The notes under the pieces: generated by a model | What the model saw: the letters and a program-made list of their open reading frames with translations, nothing else | The model's database searches: none | Told to the model about the DNA's origin: nothing | Assembly: GCA_027625915.1 (NCBI GenBank) | Contig: JANTQA010000047.1 | Span: forward strand, 12,586,001 to 12,650,000 | Length of the DNA: 64,000 nt | Direction: 5' to 3' | Source of the DNA: Anaeramoeba flamelloides | Taxonomy: Eukaryota > Metamonada > Anaeramoebidae | Shown here: positions 12,130 to 24,300 of the stretch, piece by piece | How the letters are laid out: each line of letters opens with the position of its first letter | Position numbering within the stretch: the first letter of the stretch is position 1 | Made by a program: the position numbers and the translations under genes

Positions 12130-12975
12130 ATCTTTTTTTCATTTCTGAAATCAAAAAAAAACCTAACAAAAGTGTATGTCAAGTGCCTAGCTTTTCTTGG
12201 GGTTTACTGTTTTATTAGTTAAGTGTTCTAGGTTTTTTTGAGGTTTTCTATTTTATTTGTGAAGTGTTTGTGGTTTGTTTTACTTTAGAAATAAACATAA
12301 AATTTATTAAAATTTTCGGTTTATTTCTAAAGTAAAAAAAAACCTAACGAAAATCTATTGATTTTCCAAATAAATAGAAAACTCAAAAAAACTTAACGAA
12401 AATCTATCGATTTTTCTAATAAACAGAAAATTCAAGAAAAGATAAAGGTGGTTTTTCAGAATTCAAAAGAATTGAGTAAAATCATATAGATTTTACTCTA
12501 TGCTTTTAAATTCTGGAAAACCTAACAAAAGTGTCCTAGGTTTTTTTTACTTTTTTGAATAAACCAAAAATTTATCAAAATTTTCTGTTTATTTCAAAAA
12601 TTAAAAAAAAACCTAATGGAAAATCAAAATAAAAGATTTTTTACAATTTAAAAGAACAAATAATTCTTTTATAGTCAAAAGAACCTATCGAAAGATATAA
12701 TATTAAATTTAAAATATTTTTAAAATCTAATATAATAGTCTCTTAGCTAGAAGCAAAAAATTTTTCAAATTTTTTACAATCTAATCGAAAAAAATATTAA
12801 TAGTAACTGGAAAAGTTGGATTTTGCAACTTAAATTATAAAATATCTTCAAAAATATTTTCTGATCAAAGATCCTTTATTAACCAATAGTCTTTATTTAA
12901 TTGAAGTTAAAAAAAAGTGAAAAATTACCAAAAGTTTAATTTTTTTTTTTGAATAAAAATTTTTGATGATCGTGT
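12130..12975 (+). repeat. Repeat family R2, copy 2
   Basis: Contains repeated AAAAAAACCTAACG(A/G)AAA units, a small palindrome around GAATTGAGTAAAATC / GATTTTACTC, and a distal unique part from about 12635 to 12975 shared with 15335-15925 and (reversed) 4050-4740. Ends near GATGATCGTGT. No protein-coding content recognised. Confidence 0.65.
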
Positions 12976-13733
12976 CTGGTTTTATTCTCTGAACACGGGT
13001 CACTAGACCCACTTTAAGTTTAAAAAAAAATGAAAAATGGAACGTGTACACTCTTCTACAATTCAAATGGATTTGTCAGTTTTAATATGATAAAATTTAC
13101 AGATAAAAAACATGATTTAAAAAAAATGAAAAATTTTTTCATTTTCAAGCATAACGGATTATAAACAATCGGGATTGTTTAGTTTCACCAAAAAGAATTT
13201 ATTGTTTCTTGTAATCAGAAACAAAAAAGAAAATTAGCAAATTAGAACTTTTTACTCAAAATAATTCCCTTTGGACTTGAAAAATTTCTGAAATTATCAT
13301 AACTTTGAGACTTATTTTGTTTTCAAGTATCAGAAAGATACTCAGTCGGTTCAAAGAATAAATGAGATTTAATCTTTTTTAGTCAACCAAATAAAAGAGT
13401 ACTAAATTTGTAACGATATTCAAAGATTTGTACAATAAAAGAAATGATCAGTAATGAAGTGTAAAAATGTTACAATGCAAAACAATAAAGTCTCGTGTTA
13501 AGTAAAATTCAATTGTATCTTTTTATCGTTCTTTTGACAAATTAATTGTCTGACAAAATTATGAATTAAAAACTTAAAAATTTTGTAGAAAAGAGTTTAT
13601 TAATTCTCAAACTCGATTTTGGAGAAATATCGTAATATTTTTTTATTGTTTAGTATTTACCAAATAACGAACTTTGCAAAAGGAAAAAAATTATTAATTT
13701 TTTAATTTTTTTTACTTCATTTTCTGAAAAGCA

Positions 13734-16700
13734 ATGCAAGACTCGAATTTAGATTTAGTGCAAGAAGTAAGTCTAGTTCTTTCCGTAATAATATTTCCAA
13801 GAACTAAATTCCCATTCTTTCTTTTATTAGCAGATATCAAAAAAAAACCAATCATTGCCAAGCACGGAGATCTACCTACTTGGTAAGAAATTCTTTTATT
13901 TTCAAATTTCTTCTTTAAAGTGTTATTCTTTCATCCTGTTTCTTTTCCTTTCCATGTCGACTTATTCGAAAAAAAATTTTTTCCCATTATGTGCCGTTTA
14001 TCGATCACAAATTCCCCAACAAAATACGAATTAAAATTTGTTTTTTGTAAGACAAACAAAAGTTAAAGAATTAAAGATCCCTTGATAATGTTTTGGTACT
14101 TTGGAAACTTCCAATGCAAAGCCAAGTTCTTTTTTCCTGAAAAAGCCCTTAACTCAAGATATCATGAATGAATCACAAGATTATGAAATTCAAAAACTCT
14201 GAGATCTGGCATTTGTAAAACACAGTTAGTTCTTGGAGAAAGAACACAGATAATACACCTATTTTCAAAATTTTTGAAAGAAACAATTGATCGTTACTAT
14301 TTGTTGCAAAATAAATGTAACAAAATTTTCCTTCAACTTTTCAAAAATGTTGTTTATAAATCAGAGTACTATTTCAAATTTTTATGGATGAAAAGAAAGC
14401 ACAAATTATTAATTCACCTTTTGGAATTGGGAACTTTTGATGATTTGATATCATTTCTTTAGTAACGTGTGTTTTTTTAGGAATGCCGACTGAAAATTTT
14501 GATCGTTTTATTTTACACTTAATAGTTATTATTTAAAGCTTTTGTTTGGTGGCCAAGTACTTTTTTTAAGTGATCCTTTTGGATCCTTGTTTGGATTGAA
14601 CAAAGTTAATTTTTTTTTTACTCTTCATTCTTGTAAAAAAAAAATTTGGAATCATTCCTAAGATTTCGATACTTGAAGTTTTTTTTTTTTATTTTTGTCA
14701 GAACATAGTGTCTGAATAAAGTCCAAAACAAAAAACATTGACAGTTTTCGTTTTTTTTTTATCTCCAGACAAAAAGTACAGGTCTGAAATTGTTCTGTTT
14801 TCAGTTATTTGTAATTAATAAGGTACAAAAAGATGATCATATTTTCTTTTTACATTTTCTTGATATTCACTTTCATCAAAAAATTCAGTTCAAAACAAAA
14901 AGAAAACAAATCTCTCCAAATAATAAAAAGAACTTATCCAAGAAAAAGAAAAAACCAATTTCAATCGATTTCTTTAAAATTTGCAGTAAACGCATCTGAG
15001 AAAATAAAATTGAAAATTTCCAAGTTCGACAAATCTATTACTACAAGTATCATTTCACTCTTCTAAATAGAATTTATTCACAATATAATTAATATTCCAG
15101 TACTTAAAAATCTTGAGGCTGTTGTATTTATTGTTGTTAATAGTAGAGTGATTATTAAAAGTCTAAGCCAAGAAAAAAGTTCCATTTTGGGGTTAAAATT
15201 TTATAAATGGATGCCACAATGAATTTTTTTTTTAATTCAACTTTAGGATATTTTTTTTGAATAGATAATAACCAGTATTTATGAAAACACTCTACTCTTC
15301 TAAAAAAACCCAATTAGGGGAAAAAATAACTGATGATAAATTTTCGGTATATTTCAAAAATTAAAAAAAATCTAACAGCGGTTTTCCATAATTCAAAGGG
15401 ATAGAGTAAAATCAAAGATTCTGTCTATCTTTTAAATTCTGGAAAACCTAACGAAAAGTGTCCATCAAGTGCTGTCAAGTGCCAAGCTTTTTTTTTACTT
15501 TTTGGAATAAACCGAAAATTAAATAAATTTTCAGTTTATATCAAAGATTAAAAAACCCTAACGGCAAAAAAAAAAAAAAATATTTTTTCCAATTTAAAAG
15601 AGTAAATAATTCTTAATAGTCCAAATAATTGATTCCCTATTTGAAAGATATTCATCAGATTAAAAATATTTTTAAAATCCAAAAAAAAATGACATCTTAA
15701 CTGTGAAGAAAAATTATTTCGAATTTTTTACACTTAAATTTGAAAAAAATATTAACTGGAAAATTGGATTTTTCAACTTAAATTATTAAATATCTTTCAA
15801 AAACAATTATTGATAAAAGATCTTTGATTAACCAATAGTGTTTATTATAATTGAAGTTATTAAAAAGTGTAAAATTAACAAATGTTTAATTTTTTTTTTG
15901 AATAAATTTTTTTCATGATCGTGTAAGCTAAATTTCAAAAATAGGGTCATCATTAGTATTTTCTAAATTATTGGTATGTGTGTTGTGTTAACCAAATATT
16001 CTGAACCCAATATCTTTTAAAAGTCATTATTGAATATTTAATATCAAGAAACAATCTTCTTTTTAATGAAAATTTCCCAAAGTTGAATTCATTTTTTTGC
16101 AATTTTTCTTTCAAAATGATTCCATATTTTTATTTTTATGTTGAATGAACAAGAACATTTTTGAAAACCGTTAATATTCAAGAGATGAGATTAATTAGCA
16201 TTGGGGAAAGGGATTGTAAAATTCAAAAAAAGTAAAACACCCAAGAAGTGTTTGCTTCGAAAACAAGTATCAACCAAATTTGCTTTAATGAGTTACAATG
16301 GTTCCTTGAAAAGTGAAGAAATAGCAAGATCAAATAAGATCTTCTTTTCTCTTTCATTTGGAGACAATGTGATGAATGTGATCGTATTCATTTTATCTTT
16401 GAGTTCTTTGTTGTACATTCAAAAAATTGGTTTTGTTTTCACTTTCTTTTCTTTTTCTTTTTCTTTTTCTTTCTTTTGTTGAGATTCTTTTTATCTTGAA
16501 AAAGGTATCAAGGAAAGTTTGGGTTGATACCAAATGGATGAATAGTAAAAATCTGATAACTCTGATGGAACGTTGTTTCAAAAGGTTCTTGGAAGCAATG
16601 GTGAATCTTAAATGGATAATTTTAAGATGAAAAATCATTTCAAAAATAGGGTCAGATTTATTTTTTTCTTAATGGGTTTCTTTTCTCTATTCTTTTTATT

Positions 16701-18313
16701 AGAAATAATAATTAAAACAGAAAAGGGTGTTTTAGACAGTTATTTTTTAGTTTTAAGTTCTGATTTTTCTGGGTTGAGTTTTGGTATTCACTAAATGAGA
16801 AACTACATTTTTTTTTCAATCAAAAATTTGCCCCTATTTTTGAAATTAAGCTTAGTGGCAAATATCGGTGTCAAGAGAAAAAAACACATTCTTTCAAAAT
16901 AAATTTGGAGTTCTTTTTTTTTCGTGTTCAAATAGCATTTAATTTAGTATTAAATTGTATGAAATAGATCAAAACCATTTTAAAGGTAAATTCCAAAATT
17001 TTTTGAGTAAATTTTAAATTGTGAATTAGATTTGTGTAAAATTTTTAGGAATTTTCTCAATTTTTTATAAAATATATTGTATTTTTGATATTAAAAATTG
17101 TCTATCTCAAAAATAAACTCTCTTTTTAAGGAAACGTTTTCAAATTTGATCTTTGATTTTTAGAATTTCTTTTTTCGTAGTATAACTTTGAAGAAACAAT
17201 AATAAATCATATTTATTATTTATTTTAGGTTTTTTGGTTGATTAATTTTTGAATTCCTCTAGAAAAAAAGAAACAAGGATTTTAATTTATAACATAAATT
17301 TATACAAGTATGTACATTTTAACTAAATAATAGTATTAATAAAAAAAAGAAGGACACTTAAGTGTAATTTTTTTTTATCATTTAAGGATTATTAAGAATC
17401 TGAAAAAATACTAAATCTTAACTAAGCGTATCCATAAATCTTTGATTTATCTCTTTCCCAAAGAAAAGATTTTTACAAATCCAAAAATTTGAAATTGAAT
17501 CAAACTATAATTTCCTGAAAAACAAATTTAAATCTCTTAACTTTTTTATCATCTATTGTTCTACCAATTAATTAATAAAGAAGTAAACGACTCAGTGAAA
17601 CTGGCATAGAACAATTTTCTTTTATAAATTGGAAAATGACAATATTTAAAATTTTTGATTATATTTTTTTTTGTTTAACATTTTGAAAAAATAATTTTAA
17701 AACCTAAATTTGAAATATTTTGTATTGAATTAATAGGGAATCATTTTTCTGGCAAAACATCATTTCTATTATTATCAACGATGCTGTTTAAAAGCCAGTA
17801 TGAAATTCTTAGTAAAAATGACGAAGATTTATTATCAAGAGATGGTTTAGAAAAATGGAAAAAAAATATTTATGTAAAATATGTAAACTATACACTAGAA
17901 CTTGTACAAATAGGTAGAAAACAACATCTATATTCAAGCAGAAAAACACAGGTATGAATAATAATAATAATTTTAATAATAATAATAATCTTATTTCATT
18001 TTTTTTTCCCTAATTTTAGAATTTAGTTTATATCTATTGTTTCTGTAAAAACAAGAATGATAAAATATTTATTAAATTCGTAAAAAAATTCAAATTTAAT
18101 TTAAACCAATTATAATAAATCATCAGTTTATAAAATTTATAAACATCAAAATGATTTGATAATTTATTTAATCAAATTAACTACTTGAATGGAATTTCTT
18201 CTAATATCAACACAAAAAAAAATTGATGATCTGAAAATGAAAATTCCAATTTTATTTGATAATAAAATAGATCAAAAAATTAACATTTTCTAAAAAAAAT
18301 TATTAATATAAAT

Positions 18314-18347
<34 letters not shown>

Positions 18348-21300
18348 ATATATCTATATTTAAACCAAGTAAATACTTTTTCTTTTTTTTTTTGTTTTTC
18401 TAAATAATTATTATTATTTTTTACTTTAATAGTCTTTAATAAAAAAACTCGTAAAAAAAAAACAAAAATTGACTTATGACGAAATATCTAAAGACTTATT
18501 TGAGAATTGTTTCTCGTTATGGAAAGATCTTAAATTCCAAACAGTTTTCAATTATATTGATGATCTTAAAATAATTGATTTTTTTCGAGAATTTCAAAGG
18601 TTTATCAACAATTTTACAAGCGAAGATTATGAACTTACGCAAATTCAAAAAATTAAGCATCGCCAGTCAACAAAAAAGGAATCTATTTGGCAAATATATT
18701 ATCCTTTTGGATCAATAAAGTAATTCATTCAACCATTTGTTCTTTCCTTATATTCTTTTGGCTGTTTATATCCTATTATAAATGGAAATAATAATGAAGT
18801 TAAATAAATCATCTCTTAATTTTCTTGTCTATTACTCAAAAAAAGACAGAAAAACATAAAAAGAATTTTACTTTCGTATAATTTCTGATAAAACATTATT
18901 TATAATTTATGTCAAAAAACAAAATTAACATCTAAAATAAACGATTCATATTGTAAAATTTTAAAAAAAAAATAAAATCTTCAATTGTTTATATATTTCC
19001 ATTTAAGTCCTTTGTCACCCGGCTTGTCCACTAAACCTAATTATGTGGCAAAAAAATCTAGTATTTTAAGGAAAATTTGCAATTAAAAACCAAAATTCCA
19101 CTTTTTTTACAAATAAATTTACCCATTTATTTGATTTCTAAAGCTTTACCAAAAAAGGTGTTTATTTTTTTTTATGTTTCATCGAAATTCCTATTTTTCA
19201 ACAGTTCTATTCACAAGCTGGCAAGATAAAATTTTATAAACATTCATATGGATTTAATCATACCTATATGTTATATTTTAAAATATGTTCTTCAAAATAA
19301 ATCCAAAAAATGAAAAAACAATGTCAAACTTTTTTTTTGGAAAAAATCATGATACAATAAAATTCAATAACAAACGAATAATATACTAAGGATAGAAACG
19401 ATTTTTTAAACAATAAAACACAGTTTATAACTTTTCATTCTCTAAAAAATTTTGTTGAGATTAAACCTCTTTAAAAAAAGTTTTTATGATCAAAAAGAAA
19501 AAAAAAATAACCACCAATTTTCACACTTGAAAAATATCATATGAAATTGAGATTCAGAACATTGGAATTTCTTTTATTAAAAAAATGTACTCCTACACTA
19601 ACAAAATAATTGAATTATGATTAAGAATCAATAAATGATGGAAAACGATTTGGATATTTAAATAGTTTAATATTAGAACTGATGTTTAAAAACATATTTT
19701 AAAATAAATTGGCACTCTTTTTAGAACCTGGTTTAAATATAATACAATTCGGAAAAAGTATCATAATGTTTGATTTTATCAAAAAACGTAACCAAAAAAT
19801 AATAATCTCAAAAAATTATTTTTTTGTAAAAATCTTCTAACGAATATTTAATTATTAAAAGAAAAATGAAATGATATTAAATAATATCAAAACATTGTCG
19901 TCTGTAATTATTTAAGATTATCTCTAATTAATCACACTTTCTCTCTTATAAATAAATAAAATTAAGAATAGATTTCATGAACTGCCAAGTTATTTTAAGA
20001 ATAGAAAGAAATTATTAAATAACATTCAGAATATGAAAAACATAATATATTTTTTCGCACTTGATTCTTATCCGTATATATTTGAAAATAATAATGAAAA
20101 TGAAAAAGCTCAGAGTAATAAAAAACAAAAGAACAAAAAAAATAATTCAAAAACATCAATTGAAGATAGTTTAAAGTTATTAAAAAAAATTTTAAAAAAA
20201 AATGAAGGCAAAATTAATTCAGTGATTATTTTATTTACGAGAACTGATCATTTTGGAGAAACATTAAAAAATTACCCAATTGTGGATATTTTCCCAGATT
20301 ATAATGGCACCAATGAAACGAAGGAAGTTCTGGATTATTTTGAATATAAATTTAACAAGGTGATAACGGAAAACAATATTAAAGCAATTTTTTATCATTT
20401 AGATCAAACAAATTTGGATGAATATTTGAATTTATGGAAGATAATTGAAAAAAAATATTTCCATAAAAAAAGCAAAGAAAAAAATCCAACGATAAATAAA
20501 AGTTTAATAAATATTGGAACGATGAAAGGCAATAAAAAAAAATATTTTGGAGAAAGCTGGATCGAACATTTAATTTTAAATAATTATAATAATTGGTTTC
20601 TAATTAATAAAAAACAAGAAATGTTTGAGAAAAATTTTATAATCATTTATAAGGCATTAAGGCAAGATATCAGTTTACAGAAATTGGATTTATCTAATTG
20701 CAATCTAAATGCTACATTATTGCAACAACTGTTCAAAGGGTTATCCACACGCAACACCAATTTAAATAATTTAAATTTATCTCATAATAGATTTGAACAA
20801 GATTCTTGGACATTGATCTGTGAATTTTTACTATATGATCGATCATTAAAAAAACTATCATTAGCCAACACAAATTTAAATGAAATCACATCAATTGAAT
20901 TATCAAAAATAATAAAAAAAAATAATTCATTAATTAGCCTAAACATTCAATATAATAAAATTACTAAAAAGGGCGTTGTTGAAATTTTTAAATCATTGGA
21001 ATTTAATAAAACTTTAAAAAATATTTGTATGGACGGAATTAAATTTAATAAATTAAATATAAATGAAATAAAAAAATTACTAAAGTATAATTTAGCAATT
21101 AATAACAAATACCAATTTAATGATAAACGACAATTTTTCGAAGCCAAATTTAAAAATAATAAATTAATGGAAATATTTACTTACAAATTATTAATTAAGG
21201 ACGAAACTTATCAAAAAACCTTTCTTAGTATGAAAGATTTAATGTTATTTGATAGTAATCAATTTAATTATTTAAATAATAATGAAAAGAATAATAAGGA

Positions 21301-24300
21301 GAAGAATAAGAAGAAGAAGAAGAAGAAGAATGGTGTTAAAAATAAGAATACAAATGAAAAAAATAAAGAAAATTTAGGAATCATTAAATGTGGGGGGCTA
21401 ACTTTAAATTTGGAAAAGAAAAAAATAATTACGAACAAAAATTATTATTTATATAAAACAATGTGTAAAATGCTTCTTTACAACGATTACCCAGAAACGG
21501 GATTCATCTCTTTAATTTTAGGATGGAGTTATTTTAGATTGAATAATCCTGTTAAAGCATTTTTCTATTTCGAAAAGTCCATATTTTTAAACAATGTAAC
21601 AATTAATTCATTTGCAATTAAATATCGGAAAAAAAATAATAAAAAATTATTACAAACCAAAATTGATTCCAAAGATACATATATTTATCAATTAAATAAG
21701 GGGAAATATTTTTTATTGAAAAAAAATTATTATGAAGCATTGAATTATTTTAATAAATCAATAAAATTAAATCCACATAACGTTGAAGCAATAATTGGTA
21801 AAAGTAAATGCTTAATGAAATTTAAAAATCTTAAAAAGGCGTTAAGGAATATCGACTTTGCAATTATCCTTGATAAAAACAATATCGAAGCCATTAATTT
21901 AAAAGCGAGGATGTATACAAAAATTGAAAAATACCAAGAATCATTATTATTGTATGAAAAGGTTTTGGCAATAAATGAAAATCATATAGGTTCCATTTAT
22001 GGAATTGGGAATATTTTTTACCATCTTAATAAATTTCAATTAGCCGTGAAAGAATTTGAAAGGGCATTGGCGTTTAAACCGAATTTTGTGAAATGCCAAA
22101 GAAAAAAAATTTTGGCTTTAGTTGAAAGAGAAAAAAAAGATAATAAAGTTTTTGAAAATCAAGAAAACAAGGAAAATTTAATTCGCTCCTTGCAATATCA
22201 ATTAATTGGTTTATGCAAACTAAAAAATTGGTTAAAAATTAAAAAAATCTGTAAAAAAATCTTGAAAATTCATTCTTCAAATTGGTTTGCCATTTTATTT
22301 TTAATATTAAGCTACCAACTAATTAATAGAATTACTAAAAAAAGGAAAATTGTTCTTTGGAAAAAAAATTTTTTAAAGCTAATAAATAATGAAAATTTGA
22401 TCAGAATTAATCACAATGAAATAATTCTTTTTTTTAAGAATTACCCAATTATTGACGAACTAATTTTTATTTGTAATGAACTGGAGGAAGAATCACTTGA
22501 AGGTGAATTTGATGAAGACAAAAGTTCTGACCAAGAAAACAAGGAATATGGAGACGAAAATGAAAATGAAAACGAAAATGAAAATGGGAATGAAGAAGGT
22601 GATGAAAAGAAGAAAAACCACAACAAGAAAAACAACAAGAAGAAAAACAGCAAGAAGAAAAACAACAAGAAGGGGAAAAATAAAAATGATAAAAACAGAA
22701 AAGAAAATTTCAATGTAAATGATTTGCAAGTAAGAATAAAATTTTTAAAGTTAATTTTATCTAAAATCAAAAATTATAACCAAAATTCTTTAAAAAAAAT
22801 AAAAGAAAAGAAAAAAAAACTAATTATTCAAATGATCGAAAAAAATATTGCAATAATTTATTATTATTTAAAAAAATATGCCAAATCTTTAAATTATTTT
22901 CAAAAAAATTTTGATGATAATTTAATGTGGATAATAAAATGCAATTTAAAAATAAATAGTAATATTAAAAAAAATGATCAGTCATTGGTCAATTATTTAA
23001 ATTATTTAAGATTTTTTTCAATCAACAATCCAAATGATATTGATTGTTTACAGTTATATATTAAAATTTATGAAATTAAATTAAATTACAAATTATGTTT
23101 TTTATTCAATGAAATAATTCTCGAAATCAATCCGAATTTTGTGTGGTCAAGAATGAAAAAAAATAAATTGATTAAACTTTTAAATATAAAGTTTGATAAT
23201 TCTGAAAGGGACGATAAACCATTAAATAAAATTATATTATTAGAAAGTGGAACCGAAAATGATCTTGATGATGATAATGACAGTGACAGCGTCCATTTGA
23301 GTGATGATGAAAACAAAGGGGTAAAACGGGAAGAAAAAAAAATAGAAGGGGTGAAGGAAGATTTCAAAAATATTTATAAAAATTTGGATGTAAATAGCAA
23401 TATGAATAGAAAGGAATTAAACAATTTATTAATAAAATTTAAAAAAAATATTAAAAACGACAATAATTGTGACCCTTATTTATTTTTGATTTTTGGTGTT
23501 ATTTACAGACAATTAGATAATTTAACAAAATCTAATTTCATCTTAAAAAAATTAAAAAAAAATTTAATTAATTTAGTTAATAGTAAAAAGCCAAATTTGA
23601 ATTATGAAAAAATATTTTTGTTATGTTACAAAGAAATTGGTATCAATTATTTCTTTAAAAAAAAATATCAAAAGGCAATATTATATTTTAATAAATCACT
23701 CGAATTAGAAAGCAATCATAAAGATTTTTCGAATTATTATTATAGAGCATTTTGCTTTAAAAAAATGAAAAATTATCAGCATTCAATAATTGATTTTAAA
23801 ACTTGTAATTTAATCAAGCCTAATGATTACACTGTTTTATATCAAATATGCAAATATTATTTTTTACAAAACAAATTAAACAAGGGGTTAAAATACTATA
23901 ATAAATTAATCAGCTTAAATAGCCAATTTAATAAAATTAATAAATTAAAAATTTTCATAAATAATCAATTAAATTTAAACAGCCCGAATAAGAATTTAAT
24001 TATAAAGAAAAATGATCGTGAAAATAATAAAAGGAATATTAAAAATGATGACGAAAATAACGATCATGATCTGGTTAATGTTAATGATCATGATTTTAAT
24101 GCTGACAAAACCGAATTAAATGAACAAAATTTAATTAAAATGAGAGAATGGAAGAATAAAGCTTATAAATTAGACAAAAAAAGTAACCAACAGAATGAAG
24201 AAATTGTAAAGCAAAATAATTTCCAATTATTATTATTATTAATCAAATTTGTAATGAATATAGTCGATATTACAACCGATATTATTTTAATTGTCTCCTA

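Larger units (their letters stand above)
8497..13733. other. Divergent intergenic region between eL22 and the G-alpha fusion gene
   Basis: Contains R5 (8563-9009), R10 copy 2 (9340-9507) with related fragments on both sides (about 9190-9330 and 9510-9560), R2 copy 2 (12130-12975), and a short (TA)n at 11817-11832. No convincing gene between 9600 and 12100; long T and A runs only. Confidence 0.6.
13883..17736. other. 3.85-kb intron 2 of the G-alpha fusion gene
   Basis: GTAAGA donor and AATAG acceptor; splits the Gly codon that opens the P-loop. Holds R2 copy 3 (15335-15925) and TIR element R8 (15924-16855). Short open frames at 14274-14462 and 14833-15066 lie in somewhat less AT-rich sequence, but I cannot name them; the second begins with a hydrophobic, signal-peptide-like stretch. 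Confidence 0.75.

Noticed and set aside
14833-15066. Small frame with signal-peptide-like start inside intron 2 of the G-alpha fusion gene
   Set aside because: Hydrophobic starts arise easily from T-rich DNA; two frames overlap here and neither has a recognisable domain or splice partner.
20033-20035. ATG at 20033 as the start of the large protein
   Set aside because: The frame stays open upstream to 19952, and splicing from 18719 to 19972 restores a continuous G-alpha alignment through this Met, so it is internal (residue 217).
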